A program made the position numbers and the translations under genes. This document shows positions 50,334 to 59,266 of a DNA stretch of 64,000 nt, piece by piece (within the stretch, counting starts at the first letter, position 1; every line of letters begins with the position of its first letter). The DNA is from Pseudarthrobacter polychromogenes. Lineage in GTDB: Bacteria > Actinomycetota > Actinomycetes > Actinomycetales > Micrococcaceae. The stretch lies in contig NZ_BMKU01000016.1 in NCBI RefSeq assembly GCF_014644495.1, forward strand, positions 1 to 64,000. Direction: 5' to 3'. The notes under the pieces were generated by a model. It worked only from the letters and a program-made list of their open reading frames with translations, was not told the origin of the DNA and searched no databases.

Positions 50334-50972
50334 TTGGACACATCCGCACCAGTACGAATCCTCACCGTCTGCACCGGCAACATCTGCCGCTCTCCGGTGG
50401 CCGAGAGGCTGCTGCAGGCAGGCCTCAACCAGGCGGTGCCGGGCGGTTTCGTGGTCACCAGCGCCGGGACGCGCGCTATGGTGGGCGAGCCCATGCAGCC
50501 CATCTCAGCGGATATTGTGCGCACCTTCGGCGGGGACCCGGACAACTTCGCGGCCCGCCAGCTGACCCCGGCGATCCTGCGCGGCGTGGACCTGGTGCTC
50601 ACCATGACCACCGGACACCGCGGCGAAGTGCTCCAGCTGGACGCCTCTCTCCTCAAGCGCACCTTCACCATCCGCGAGTTCGCCCGCATGCTCGACGTCC
50701 TGGACCAGCGCGCGGCAGCAACTGACGGGGGCGCGCCCCCTGCAGGAACGGCCGACGACGGCGACCGGCTGGCTGCCAACACAGCCTTCTGGAAGAGCCT
50801 GGCAGCGAGGGCCGCGGGGGTCCGGCATTTGTCCTTGCCTCCCGATGCAGGGGACAACGACATCATCGACCCCTACCGCCGGTCACCCGAGGTGTACCGG
50901 CAGATGGAGGACGAGCTGGCTCCGGCCATCGTCTCCATCCTCCGTCACGCGCGCCTGAACGTTCCCGCCTGA
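50334..50972 (+). CDS. Low-molecular-weight protein tyrosine phosphatase
   Basis: A 212-residue phosphatase. The P-loop is CTGNICRS (C-x5-R) near residue 13 and the general-acid loop is DPYRRSPEVY near 180. It is longer than the usual ~150 because of an insert with Ala, Gly and Asp at ~125-150. Such enzymes act on tyrosine-phosphorylated polysaccharide-assembly kinases. TTG 50334 follows GGAAAGAG. It precedes two LCP genes, which supports an envelope polymer role. Confidence 0.88.
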   Translation: MDTSAPVRILTVCTGNICRSPVAERLLQAGLNQAVPGGFVVTSAGTRAMVGEPMQPISADIVRTFGGDPDNFAARQLTPAILRGVDLVLTMTTGHRGEVLQLDASLLKRTFTIREFARMLDVLDQRAAATDGGAPPAGTADDGDRLAANTAFWKSLAARAAGVRHLSLPPDAGDNDIIDPYRRSPEVYRQMEDELAPAIVSILRHARLNVPA

Positions 50973-51071
50973 GCCGGCTTCCGCCGTCGTCATTTAACCT
51001 GTGGTTTTCTCTGCGGTTTTTCTGCGGATTCCCCCGATGTAATGAATTTTTGCCGATGCTAATTTTCCCAA

Positions 51072-52226
51072 ATGGGCATCCAGCTGCACGATCCAAGCAC
51101 CCAGCCGGCCGACGCACCCGAGCCGGCCAAACGCGGCAGGCGCCACCGGTTGCGGACCATCCTGCTGGTGCTCCTGGCCGTGGCAATCATCGTTCCTGCC
51201 TCCCTCGGGGCCTACCTGTACAGCCTGGGACAGATCTACGAGTCCGAGATCACCACCATCGACTCTCCCTGGCCGGCGGAATCTCTCCGGCCCCAGCGCC
51301 AGCAGCCGGGCACGGCCGCGGGAGAAGCAGCACCGGGTGAAGCCGGCGGACCGGCCGGAAGCCAGCCCGGCGGCGGAACGGCGGAGGGCAGCCAAATAGC
51401 CATGGCCGACGGCATGCTGAACATCCTGGTGATGGGCAGCGACAGCCGCGGCGCCACCACGGAAGAGGCCCTGTCCGGCGGCAACTCCAACCAGCGCGCC
51501 GACACCCTCATGCTGGTCCACGTCCCCGCGGACAGGTCCAAGATCTTCACCGTTTCCCTGATGCGGGACCTGTGGGTGGACATTCCGGGCAACGGCCAGG
51601 CCAAGATCAACGCAGCCCTCACGTACGGCGGCGTCCCGCTGATGGTGCAGACGGTGGAATCCCTGTTCAACCAGCGGATCGACCATGTGGCCATGATCGA
51701 CTTCGAAGGATTCGTGGGCATGACCGACGCCCTGGGCGGGGTGGAAGTGAACGTCACCCAGCCTTTCGTGTCGCCGCACAGCAGCAAGAAGTACGCCAAG
51801 GGGCCCACGGTCCTGGACGGCAAGGGTGCACTGGACTTCGTCCGCGAACGCTACGCCTATGCGGACGGCGACTACCAGCGGGTGCGCAACCAGCAGGCCT
51901 TCCTGCAGGCGCTGCTGGCCAAGAACCTCAGCCGGGACACGCTCCTCAACCCCGTGAAGATCCACAACGTCATCAGCGCCATGGCACCCTTCGTCAGCGC
52001 GGACAGCGGCCTGAACGCCGGAACGCTGGCACGGCTGGGGCTGGAGCTCCGGAACGTCCGGTCCGACGACATGGAGATGTTCACCCTCCCAACGCTCGGG
52101 ACGGGAACGTCGGCGGACGGCCAGTCCATCGTGATCCCGGACCGCAACGCCATTGCGGGGCTCTCGCGGGCCCTGGCAGATGACAGTTTGGACAAGTTTG
52201 TAGCCAGCAGGGGCCTTGCGGGCTGA
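51072..52226 (+). CDS. LCP family wall glycopolymer ligase (first)
   Basis: A 384-residue LytR-CpsA-Psr protein. Cytosolic head, one span (~35-58, ILLVLLAVAIIVPASLGAYL), an Ala/Gly/Pro linker, then the LCP domain (NILVMGSDSRG; SLMRDLWVDIPGNGQAKINA; RYAYADGDYQRVRNQQAFLQ, with conserved Arg and Asp). It transfers undecaprenyl-linked polymers to peptidoglycan. ATG 51072 has no clear ribosome site. Confidence 0.9.
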   Translation: MGIQLHDPSTQPADAPEPAKRGRRHRLRTILLVLLAVAIIVPASLGAYLYSLGQIYESEITTIDSPWPAESLRPQRQQPGTAAGEAAPGEAGGPAGSQPGGGTAEGSQIAMADGMLNILVMGSDSRGATTEEALSGGNSNQRADTLMLVHVPADRSKIFTVSLMRDLWVDIPGNGQAKINAALTYGGVPLMVQTVESLFNQRIDHVAMIDFEGFVGMTDALGGVEVNVTQPFVSPHSSKKYAKGPTVLDGKGALDFVRERYAYADGDYQRVRNQQAFLQALLAKNLSRDTLLNPVKIHNVISAMAPFVSADSGLNAGTLARLGLELRNVRSDDMEMFTLPTLGTGTSADGQSIVIPDRNAIAGLSRALADDSLDKFVASRGLAG

Positions 52227-52262
52227 CACTGATCCCACCTACCCACAACGAGGTGAGACATC

Positions 52263-53468
52263 GTGAGCACGCCTGGCGGTCCTGATTCATCCGGTTCGTC
52301 CGGTCCTGGTTCGTCCGGGTCCGGTTCGTCCGGGTCCGGTTCGTCCGGTCCCGGGGGTACCGGCCCAACCGATCCATCCGCGTCCGGTCCACACGGCGGC
52401 AGCTGGGTGGCGCACGGCCGCCGGCGCTGGATCGCGGCGCTGCTGGCGCTCGCCCTGGTGGCTGTAGCCGTTGTCGCCGTCATCAGCCTCAACCGTCCCG
52501 CCCCCGAGGCCCAGCCCGCCGCAACGCAAAGCGAAGCGCCGTCCCCGTCGCCGTCGCCGTCGGAGACACCGTCCCCCTCGGAAACCCCTTCTGAGGCGCC
52601 TCCGCCTGCCCCTGCTCCCCCGCCGCCTCCGGAGCCCATTCCGGAGCTGCCGGCCGCGCCCATGAACGTGCTGGTCATCGGCAGTGACATACGCGGCAAC
52701 GCGAAGGACGCGGCGGCACACACGGCAGCAACGGGCGAAGCGATGGACCAGCGCTCGGACGCCCTGATGCTCGTCCACGTCCCGGCCGACCGCAGGACCC
52801 TGTACATCGTGTCCATCAACCGGGATACCTGGGTGGACATTCCGGGCTTCGGCGGGGCGAAGATCAACGCCGGCCTGCAGTACGGCGGCATCGACATGAC
52901 CACCCAGACGGTGCAGCAGCTGTTCGGAATCACCATCGACCACACCCTGATGCTGGACTTTGGCGGCCTCAAGGTCCTGGTGGACGGGCTGGGCGGGATC
53001 GACGTCAACGTTCCCATTCCCTTCCAGTCCACGCACGACACCGGGCACGTCTTCGGCCCCGGAGTCAACCACCTGAATGGACAGGCGGCGCTCGAGTTTT
53101 CCCGCGAGCGGTACGCCTTCGCGGACGGCGACTTCCAGCGGGTCCGCAACCAGCAGATCCTGCTCAAGGCCGTCCTGGCCCGGCTGACCACAGGCGGCGG
53201 CCTCAATGACGTCAACGCCGTCCGCGGGCTGGTGGACTTCGCTTCCTGCTGCCTCACCGTGAACAAGGGTTTCGACCCGGTCCAGGCCGCCATCCTGGCC
53301 TACAGCCTGCGGAACCTGGACGCCAACGCCATCGGCACCATGACCCTGCCAACCGCCGGATCCGGGTTCGTGGCCGGCCAGTCCGTGCTGTTTCCGGATT
53401 ACGGGGCCATCAACGCCGTGGGGGCAGCCCTGCGGGAGGGCCGGATCGGCGAGTTCGCCGTTCCGTAA
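52263..53468 (+). CDS. LCP family wall glycopolymer ligase (second)
   Basis: A 401-residue LCP protein, a tandem paralogue of the gene before it. The N-terminus is a Ser/Gly repeat made by a repeated DNA word (SGSSGPGSSGSGSSGSG), followed by a span (~55-77), a Pro/Ser/Glu linker (SPSPSPSETPSPSETPS) and an LCP domain (NVLVIGSDIRG; SINRDTWVDIPGFGGAKINA; RYAFADGDFQRVRNQQILL). GTG 52263 follows AACGAGGTGAGACATC. Confidence 0.9.
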   Translation: MSTPGGPDSSGSSGPGSSGSGSSGSGSSGPGGTGPTDPSASGPHGGSWVAHGRRRWIAALLALALVAVAVVAVISLNRPAPEAQPAATQSEAPSPSPSPSETPSPSETPSEAPPPAPAPPPPPEPIPELPAAPMNVLVIGSDIRGNAKDAAAHTAATGEAMDQRSDALMLVHVPADRRTLYIVSINRDTWVDIPGFGGAKINAGLQYGGIDMTTQTVQQLFGITIDHTLMLDFGGLKVLVDGLGGIDVNVPIPFQSTHDTGHVFGPGVNHLNGQAALEFSRERYAFADGDFQRVRNQQILLKAVLARLTTGGGLNDVNAVRGLVDFASCCLTVNKGFDPVQAAILAYSLRNLDANAIGTMTLPTAGSGFVAGQSVLFPDYGAINAVGAALREGRIGEFAVP

Positions 53469-53664
53469 GGGGTGTTCGGCGCGGCGTCTCTGCGGTCACC
53501 CGCGCGATGAGCGGCCCTGCCCCGCAGGAACGGTGCTGGGCAGCACCGCGAATGCGGCCCAGGGCCGTCCATGCCGGAGGGGTGTTCCCGCTGTTCATCA
53601 CCGAATCACCCCGTGTTCACCCGAGTGCCAGAGTCCATGCGCCCGGCGGCGGCAGCGTGGGGGC

Positions 53665-55368
53665 ATGACTTCCACTTCACCGGCCGACGTATCGCGCCGC
53701 ACCATCGTCAAAGGATCCGTCCTCGCCGCCGCACTGGCCGCCGTGCCCGCCGCAGCCCAGGCCGGTACCGGCCAGGCTGCCCCGCGCCATGCCCCCGCCG
53801 GCATCGCGCTGGTCCGGAACCGGCTCACCCTGCCCAGCGGCATCGCCACCGGAGACGTCACGCCGGACTCGGCCGTGATGTGGTCGCGGGCGTCGGGGAC
53901 AGGGCGGATGACGGCAATCCTGCGGGCCGTTGACGACGGCGGCGAGGTGCTGCGCGGCCGCGGCGCCTTCGAACGCGTCCTGCGGGGACCCCGGGCCACC
54001 CAGGCGTCCGACTTCACCGCCAAGATCCACGCCGGCAACCTGCCGTCCAACACCCGCTTCGCGCTGGAGATCAGCTTCGAGGACGACGGCGGCGCGTCCG
54101 GTGAGAGCGTGCGCGGCACCTTCCGCACCGCTCCGGACGCCGGGACGTACAACGGCCGGGGCCGCAACGGCGACTCGCACAAGGGAGGCGACGTGCCGTC
54201 GTCGTCCGCCCAAAGCTTTGTGTGGACCGGCGACACTGCCGGCCAGGGCTGGGGCATTAACGAGGAGATCGGCGGCATGCGCGGCTACCGGGCCATGCAC
54301 CAGACCCGGCCGGACTTCTTTATCCACTCGGGAGACACCGTGTACGCGGACGGTCCGCTCACGGAAACGGTGGTGGAGAAGGACGGGCAGGTGTGGCGGA
54401 ACCTGGTCACCGAGGAGGTGTCCAAGGTGGCCGAAACCCTCACCGAGTTCCGCGGCCGGCACCGGTACAACTCGATGGACGCCAACATGCGCGCCATGTT
54501 TGCCGACGTCCCGGTGATCGCCAACTGGGACGACCACGAAACCACCAACAACTGGTACCCCGGCGAAATCCTGGAGGACCCCCGCTACACCGTCCGGGAC
54601 GTCAACACCCTCGCAGCCCGCGGCCGGCAGGCGTGGCAGGAGAACATGCCCATCGCCGAGTCCGCGGCGCTGTGGCGGCCGGGAACGTTTGACGACGCCG
54701 GCCAGTACCAGCCCGCCCGCATCTACCGGAAGATCAGCCGCGGCCCGCAGCTGGACATTTTCTGCCTGGACATGCGCACCTTCAAGTCGCCCAATACGGA
54801 CGGCAAGGAGGCCTACGCTACGAACATTTTGGGACAGGAGCAGGTGGACTGGCTGATCCGCGAGGTCTCGAAGTCGAAGGCAACGTGGAAGGTGATCGCT
54901 GCGGACCTACCGCTGGGGATCATCGTGCCCGACGGCGCCGTGAACCAGGAAAGCCTGGCCAACCGTGATCCCGGCGCACCGCTGGGCCGCGAGCTCGAGA
55001 TTGCCGGGGTACTGAGCGCCTTCAAGCGGAACCGGGTGAAGAACGTTGTGTGGCTGACCGCGGACGTGCACTACTGCGCCGCCCACCACTACTCCCCCGA
55101 GCGGGCGGCGTTTACCGACTTCGACCCGTTCTGGGAGTTCGTGGCCGGGCCCATCGCCGCGGGGTCTTTCGGCCCGAACGCCATGGACGGCACGTTCGGG
55201 CCCGAGGTGGTGTTCTCGAAGGCCGGGCGCTTCCCCGGGGAATCACCGCGCGACGGCGAGAACCAGTTCTTCGGGCACGTCCAGTTGGATTCCGACACCT
55301 TCACGGTGAGCCTGCGGAACGCCAACGGTGCCACGGTGTTCTCGAAGGTGCTGACGCCGGAGCGGTAG
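53665..55368 (+). CDS. phoD: PhoD-type alkaline phosphatase, Tat exported
   Basis: A 567-residue metallophosphatase. The Tat signal is VSRRTIVKGSVLAAALAAVP (residues ~9-28). The N-terminal beta domain is followed by the catalytic PhoD domain with FVWTGDTAGQGW, HSGDTVYADGP, IANWDDHETTNNW and WLTADVHYCAAHHY, which hold the Fe/Ca ligands. ATG 53665 places the twin Arg near the N-terminus. Releases phosphate from phosphodiesters and wall polymers outside the cell. Confidence 0.9.
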   Translation: MTSTSPADVSRRTIVKGSVLAAALAAVPAAAQAGTGQAAPRHAPAGIALVRNRLTLPSGIATGDVTPDSAVMWSRASGTGRMTAILRAVDDGGEVLRGRGAFERVLRGPRATQASDFTAKIHAGNLPSNTRFALEISFEDDGGASGESVRGTFRTAPDAGTYNGRGRNGDSHKGGDVPSSSAQSFVWTGDTAGQGWGINEEIGGMRGYRAMHQTRPDFFIHSGDTVYADGPLTETVVEKDGQVWRNLVTEEVSKVAETLTEFRGRHRYNSMDANMRAMFADVPVIANWDDHETTNNWYPGEILEDPRYTVRDVNTLAARGRQAWQENMPIAESAALWRPGTFDDAGQYQPARIYRKISRGPQLDIFCLDMRTFKSPNTDGKEAYATNILGQEQVDWLIREVSKSKATWKVIAADLPLGIIVPDGAVNQESLANRDPGAPLGRELEIAGVLSAFKRNRVKNVVWLTADVHYCAAHHYSPERAAFTDFDPFWEFVAGPIAAGSFGPNAMDGTFGPEVVFSKAGRFPGESPRDGENQFFGHVQLDSDTFTVSLRNANGATVFSKVLTPER

Positions 55369-55380
55369 GGCGGTCCGGCG

Positions 55381-55770
55381 TTACCGCGGGTCCGGAAGGC
55401 GCCTGTCCATCTGCTGGCCGGTCACGATCAGGGCAGCCGTGACAGCCACCACCGCACCAAAATAGGTGAGCGTCCCGGAGATGCCGAAGCTGATGTCGAA
55501 GGTCCCCCGAAGGACCAGATAGGCGGCGAGTGTCACGATGACAACAAGCCCGGCAAGGGTTCCCACCCGGGCGCCCCCGGACGTGGTTGTGCCTGCGGCG
55601 AATGAGGCGGCGTACTCGCGCGGCTGCCCGAAGGCCGCAACCCCGCTTTCGCCGCTCTCAGCCAGGTGGCTGCTGACTTCCTGCAGCGTGTTCCGGACCA
55701 TGTCTTCACCGTGTTTCCGATGGCGCAGTTCATAGGCCAGGGTTTTCAGGTATTCCTCTGTGGACATCAC
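55381..55770 (-). CDS. HAAS-type membrane protein partner of PadR
   Basis: A 129-residue protein. The N-terminal ~50 residues are helical and resemble the HAAS/DUF1700 signalling domain (EYLKTLAYELRHRKHGEDMV). Two spans follow (~70-88 and 98-116). HAAS proteins usually follow a PadR gene, as here (2 bp after its stop). Acts as a membrane-linked effector; mechanism unknown. Confidence 0.72.
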   Translation of the reverse strand: MMSTEEYLKTLAYELRHRKHGEDMVRNTLQEVSSHLAESGESGVAAFGQPREYAASFAAGTTTSGGARVGTLAGLVVIVTLAAYLVLRGTFDISFGISGTLTYFGAVVAVTAALIVTGQQMDRRLPDPR

Positions 55771-55772
55771 TT

Positions 55773-56117
55773 TCAGCCGTTCCTCTCGTGGAGCAGGTTC
55801 TTGATGAGATCTGCGAATTGGTTCCAGTCCGTGCTTGCGTCCTGCAGTCGCTGCTGCCCCTTGGGAGTGAGGGAGTAGAACTTCTTACCCGGGCCGGCGT
55901 CCCCTTGGCGCCATTCGGAACTGACAAATCCATCCGTTTCCAGCCGGTTCAGCGCCGGGTAGACCGTCCCGCCGCTCAGTCCGTCAAAACCGGCAGCCTT
56001 CAGTGCCTGGATGATCTGGTACCCGTAGGCCTCGCCGCTTCCGGCGACCGCCTGCAGGATGCAGGTGGGGAGCACAGCCCTGACCCAGTCGCTGGGCCAC
56101 CGTTTGTCTGGGGTCAT
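55773..56117 (-). CDS. PadR family transcriptional regulator
   Basis: A 114-residue winged-helix protein (AYGYQIIQALKAAGFDGLSG, then GTVYPALNRLETDGFVSSEW, the PadR wing). No ribosome site precedes ATG 56117; a promoter-like sequence ends about 12 bp before it, so the mRNA may be leaderless. Likely autoregulates via the palindrome just upstream. Confidence 0.88.
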   Translation of the reverse strand: MTPDKRWPSDWVRAVLPTCILQAVAGSGEAYGYQIIQALKAAGFDGLSGGTVYPALNRLETDGFVSSEWRQGDAGPGKKFYSLTPKGQQRLQDASTDWNQFADLIKNLLHERNG

Positions 56118-56126
56118 AACTAGATA

Positions 56127-56150
56127 GTGTCATGGGTTAGATTGTGACAC
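56127..56150 (-). promoter_or_regulatory. Candidate PadR operator
   Basis: GTGTCA (56127-56132) and TGACAC (56145-56150) form a perfect inverted repeat with a 12-bp spacer, 9 bp upstream of the padR start. Its motif differs from the common ATGT...ACAT pattern, so the identity is tentative. Confidence 0.6.
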
Positions 56151-56283
56151 AACCTATTCGGCGCACAGCCTGACGCCGTTGCACTGCCGCCAGCCGTCGT
56201 CGTCCGTTATTTTCCCTGGCCCATGGGTACGCCGCTGGTAGTGTTCCTGCATTCGGCAAGGCACGCGAACGGAGTGATTCTTT

Positions 56284-57060
56284 GTGAACGACGACGGACT
56301 GACAGAGGCTGTGCAGGAAGCCGGGGCGGTGGAGCTGCTGCTGATCCGCCACGGTGAAAGCGAAGGGAACGTGGCTGCCACCGATGCGCGGATGGCCGGG
56401 GCGGAAGTCATCGCTGTACCTGCCCGGGATGCCGACGTGAACCTCTCGGGCACCGGCCAGGAACAGGCCAAGGCGCTCGGCGCGGCGCTGGCCCGCATCG
56501 CCGAGGAATTCCGGCCGGACGCCGTGGTCTCCTCCCCCTACGCGAGGGCCTTCCAGACGGCCGAGATCGCGGTGGAGGCTGCAGGCTGGCCGGTGAAGGT
56601 CCAGCTGGATGAACGGCTCCGGGACCGGGAACTGGGCATTCTGGACAGGCTGACCCGGCTCGGGGTGGAAAAGCGCTACCCGGAAGAGGCCGAGCGCCGG
56701 GAGTGGCTGGGCAAGATGTACTACCGGCCGCCGGGCGGTGAATCCTGGGCAGACGTGGCACTCCGTCTGCGCTCCGTCCTGGACGAACTGAACAACCTCG
56801 GCAGCGGGCACCGGGTGATGCTGGTGTGCCACGACGCCCTGATCATGCTGTTCCGGTACGTGCTGGAGGGGATGACCGAGAAGGAGCTCCTGGACCTGGC
56901 CGCCAGCACCTCCGTACTCAACGCCTCCATTACCCGCTTCGTGCGGCCTGCCGGCGAGGGCCCCTGGACCCTTGAAAGCTTCAACGTGGCCGACCACCTG
57001 GCCGAGCACGGCGTCACCGTCACCGAACACGGAGGGGATTCCAGTGTCCATCCGAAGTGA
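56284..57060 (+). CDS. Histidine phosphatase family protein
   Basis: A 258-residue phosphoglycerate-mutase-like phosphatase. The catalytic RHGES is near residue 22 and the second His is in VMLVCHDALIMLF near 182. Charged substrate loops (RDRELGILDRLT, MYYRPPGGESW) fit the family. GTG 56284 follows GGAGTGATTCTTT. It overlaps the next gene by 17 bp. Confidence 0.88.
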   Translation: MNDDGLTEAVQEAGAVELLLIRHGESEGNVAATDARMAGAEVIAVPARDADVNLSGTGQEQAKALGAALARIAEEFRPDAVVSSPYARAFQTAEIAVEAAGWPVKVQLDERLRDRELGILDRLTRLGVEKRYPEEAERREWLGKMYYRPPGGESWADVALRLRSVLDELNNLGSGHRVMLVCHDALIMLFRYVLEGMTEKELLDLAASTSVLNASITRFVRPAGEGPWTLESFNVADHLAEHGVTVTEHGGDSSVHPK

Positions 57061-57970
57061 TTCCGGTTCGCCAACCCTTGTGACGCCGTCACTGCTGCGC
57101 GGCTGGCCGCTGCCGGCGCCCGGGGAGGACAAGTATTCGCGCGGCTCGGTCCTGGTGATCGGCGGTGCGCGGGCCACGCCGGGGGCGGCGCTGCTCGCCG
57201 GCGCGGCCGCACTGCGCGCCGGTGCCGGGAAGCTCACCCTGGCCGTGGCGGAATCCGTGGCCGTCCACGTGGGCGTGGCACTGCCTGAGTGCGGGGCCAT
57301 GGGGCTGCCCGAAACCTCCAGCGGGTCCGTCACGGGTGAGGGGCTGGACCTGATTTCGTCGTACCTGGACAGCGCTGACGCCATCCTGGTGGGCCCTGGC
57401 CTGGACGATCCGGACCTCACCGAGGACCTGCTTCGGGCCCTCCTAGGGCGGGAGGCCGCCGCTGGGGAGAAGAACGACGGCGGAGGTCCCGCCGTCGTTC
57501 TCGATGCCTTCGCTTTGGGTGCCTTGGTGAACGTGGCGGACCGGTGTGACCCGTGGAAGGGCCGCCTGATCCTCACGCCCAACCCCAAGGAGGCGGAGAT
57601 CCTGCTGGGCCGGGACCTGAAGGACCTACCGGCGGATGTCGCGGAAATCGCCGACAGGTACCAGGCCGTGGTGAGCTGCCAGGGGCTCATTGCCCGCCCG
57701 TCCGGCCCGGACGCCCCCGAGGAATCAGAGCTGTGGAAGATCACCACCGGTTACGGCGGGCTGGGCACCTCCGGAAGCGGCGACGTTCTGGCGGGGGCCA
57801 CCGCCGGCCTCCGCGCCCGGGGAACCACGGGCCCGCAGGCCGCCTGTTGGGGAACACACCTCCATGCCGCTGCCGCGGACCGGCTGGCCAGCAGGCTGGG
57901 CCCCCTGGGATTCCTGGCCCGTGAACTGGCCGACGAGCTGCCCGCCCTGATGCTGGAGCTCAACACCTGA
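57044..57970 (+). CDS. nnrD: ADP-dependent NAD(P)H-hydrate dehydratase
   Basis: A 308-residue repair enzyme that dehydrates damaged (S)-NAD(P)HX. Motifs: KYSRGSVLVIGGARATPGAA, VGPGLDD, LTPNPKEAEILLG and the ATP-site GLGTSGSGDVLAGATAGLRA. GTG 57044 is chosen for GGAGGGG upstream. The epimerase NnrE, fused in many bacteria, is absent here and must be separate. Confidence 0.9.
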   Translation: MSIRSDSGSPTLVTPSLLRGWPLPAPGEDKYSRGSVLVIGGARATPGAALLAGAAALRAGAGKLTLAVAESVAVHVGVALPECGAMGLPETSSGSVTGEGLDLISSYLDSADAILVGPGLDDPDLTEDLLRALLGREAAAGEKNDGGGPAVVLDAFALGALVNVADRCDPWKGRLILTPNPKEAEILLGRDLKDLPADVAEIADRYQAVVSCQGLIARPSGPDAPEESELWKITTGYGGLGTSGSGDVLAGATAGLRARGTTGPQAACWGTHLHAAAADRLASRLGPLGFLARELADELPALMLELNT

Positions 57971-58012
57971 TTCGGGGCCTCGACCGTGCCTAGGACTCCG
58001 GGCATGGGACGA

Positions 58013-58032
58013 CCCCCGGCCGAAACCGGGGG
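58013..58032 (+). terminator. Hairpin after nnrD
   Basis: CCCCCGG and CCGGGGG pair around a CCGAAA loop, 42 bp after the nnrD stop. No T tract follows. Confidence 0.5.
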
Positions 58033-58160
58033 CCACCGTATCGGGAAGTTCAGGCGCAACCTGCCGATGCGCGGGAAGCGCTGTGGCGTGCTCAGAATGG
58101 CCATCCGCCCTGAAGAGGCAGTACACAATCAGTGCCCGACGTCCCGATCCTGTGTTGAAA

Positions 58161-58583
58161 CTAGGCGGCGATTTCCTGCTTTGCCCCCTTCGTCTCAATT
58201 TCGATCTTCCGCGGCTTGGCCTTTTCGGCGACAGGAATCCGCAGTGTCAGGACACCGGCGTCGTACGTAGCCTTCACATTTTCAGCATCCAGGGTGTCCC
58301 CGAGGATCAGCTGGCGGCTGAACACGCCGCGCGGCCGCTCGGAGGCGATCAGCTCGGTGTCCTTGCCCGAAGGATCAGGCCGCTCGGCCTTGACCGTGAG
58401 GACGTTCCGTTCCACATCCAGATCCACTGAATCCACATCGACGCCGGGCAGATCAAAGGCGACTACAAATTCCTGGTCCTCACGCCATGCGTCCATCGGC
58501 ATGGCTGCCGGACGCGCTGCGGTGCCGAGGACCTGCTGGGCCAGCCTGTCCAGCTCGCGGAACGGATCGGTTCGCATCAACAT
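58161..58583 (-). CDS. Hsp20/alpha-crystallin small heat shock protein
   Basis: A 140-residue chaperone. N-terminus MRTDPFRELDRLAQQVLG, the alpha-crystallin core at ~35-125 (FDLPGVDVDSVDLDVERNVL; ERPRGVFSRQLIL; AGVLTLRIPVAE) and the I-E-I-E tail motif. ATG 58583 follows GAGGAGGGAAGCC. Holds unfolded proteins in a refoldable state. Confidence 0.93.
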   Translation of the reverse strand: MLMRTDPFRELDRLAQQVLGTAARPAAMPMDAWREDQEFVVAFDLPGVDVDSVDLDVERNVLTVKAERPDPSGKDTELIASERPRGVFSRQLILGDTLDAENVKATYDAGVLTLRIPVAEKAKPRKIEIETKGAKQEIAA

Positions 58584-58622
58584 GGCTTCCCTCCTCGTAA
58601 GAGACGGTCCAACACTTTTTGC

Positions 58623-58648
58623 TATCAGCCGATCTGTATTGGCTGATA
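58623..58648 (-). promoter_or_regulatory. Candidate heat-shock operator upstream of hsp20
   Basis: TATCAGCC (58623-58630) and GGCTGATA (58641-58648) form a perfect 8-bp inverted repeat with a 10-bp spacer, 40-65 bp before the start codon. It does not match HAIR (CTTGAGT) or CIRCE. Confidence 0.6.
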
Positions 58649-58744
58649 TAGATTTTTTATCACTGGAGAGGCAGGTCCGCAAGCGTCTGGCGGGAGATTT
58701 TTTGGACTTTTTCTGGGTGCAGGAAGGCGCGTCGGAAGGCGGGA

Positions 58745-58779
58745 GAAGGGGCCTTCCACGTGGTATGGAAGGCCCCTTC
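58745..58779 (-). terminator. Hairpin after the Pro-rich small gene
   Basis: A perfect 14-bp stem GAAGGGGCCTTCCA with its complement and a 7-nt loop, 50 bp after the stop at 58829 on the minus strand. Confidence 0.75.
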
Positions 58780-58828
58780 AGAAAGACTGTTGTGGGGTTG
58801 AATGCGGCGATGTTCCCGCGGTGCCGGC

Positions 58829-59020
58829 CTAGTCCCGCGTGGGATCCGGGCGCAGCGGCGCGGGTCCGGGGTCCGGTACGGGCAGCGGGCCTGGAGGTTC
58901 GGGAGCAGGGAACGGATTGGGGGCCGGCGGGCCGGGATGCCCGGGGTGGGCCGGATCCGGCTGGGTGGGGCCCGGTTCCGGCGGGAACGGCTCGGGCTCG
59001 TGCACTGGCGGGATGGTCAT
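58829..59020 (-). CDS. 63-residue proline-rich protein
   Basis: Begins MTIPPVHEPEPFPPEPGP and has about 25 prolines, without a hydrophobic span. GGGGAAG lies 4-10 bp before ATG 59020 and a terminator follows, so it reads as a real unit; low complexity lowers confidence. Function unknown. Confidence 0.5.
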   Translation of the reverse strand: MTIPPVHEPEPFPPEPGPTQPDPAHPGHPGPPAPNPFPAPEPPGPLPVPDPGPAPLRPDPTRD

Positions 59021-59102
59021 GAACTTCCCCTCTCACGCTGGGCGGATGTGCCTTGGCGTGAACAGGATACGCCTGCCACCTCAAGCCGACCAGCGTCCTC
59101 GG

Positions 59103-59180
59103 GTGAGAGAGCGTCCCGGGGAAAACGGCGTCAAGTGAGAGAGCGTCCGGGGAAAACCCGCGTCAAGTGAGAGAGCGTCC
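59103..59180 (-). repeat. 32-bp-period repeat array, locus D
   Basis: Three reverse units end at 59115, 59147 and 59179, exactly 32 bp apart. Linkers GGGGAAAACGGCGTCA and GGGGAAAACCCGCGTCA are close to those of locus A read in reverse. It lies ~90 bp upstream of the protease II gene. Confidence 0.85.
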
Positions 59181-59266
59181 GGGGTGGGAGGAGAGGGGTT
59201 TGGCGGTGTAATCCCCCGGTAGCGAACGGCGGCAAAATTGTCGGGGCGGCTCTATATATTGAAGGC

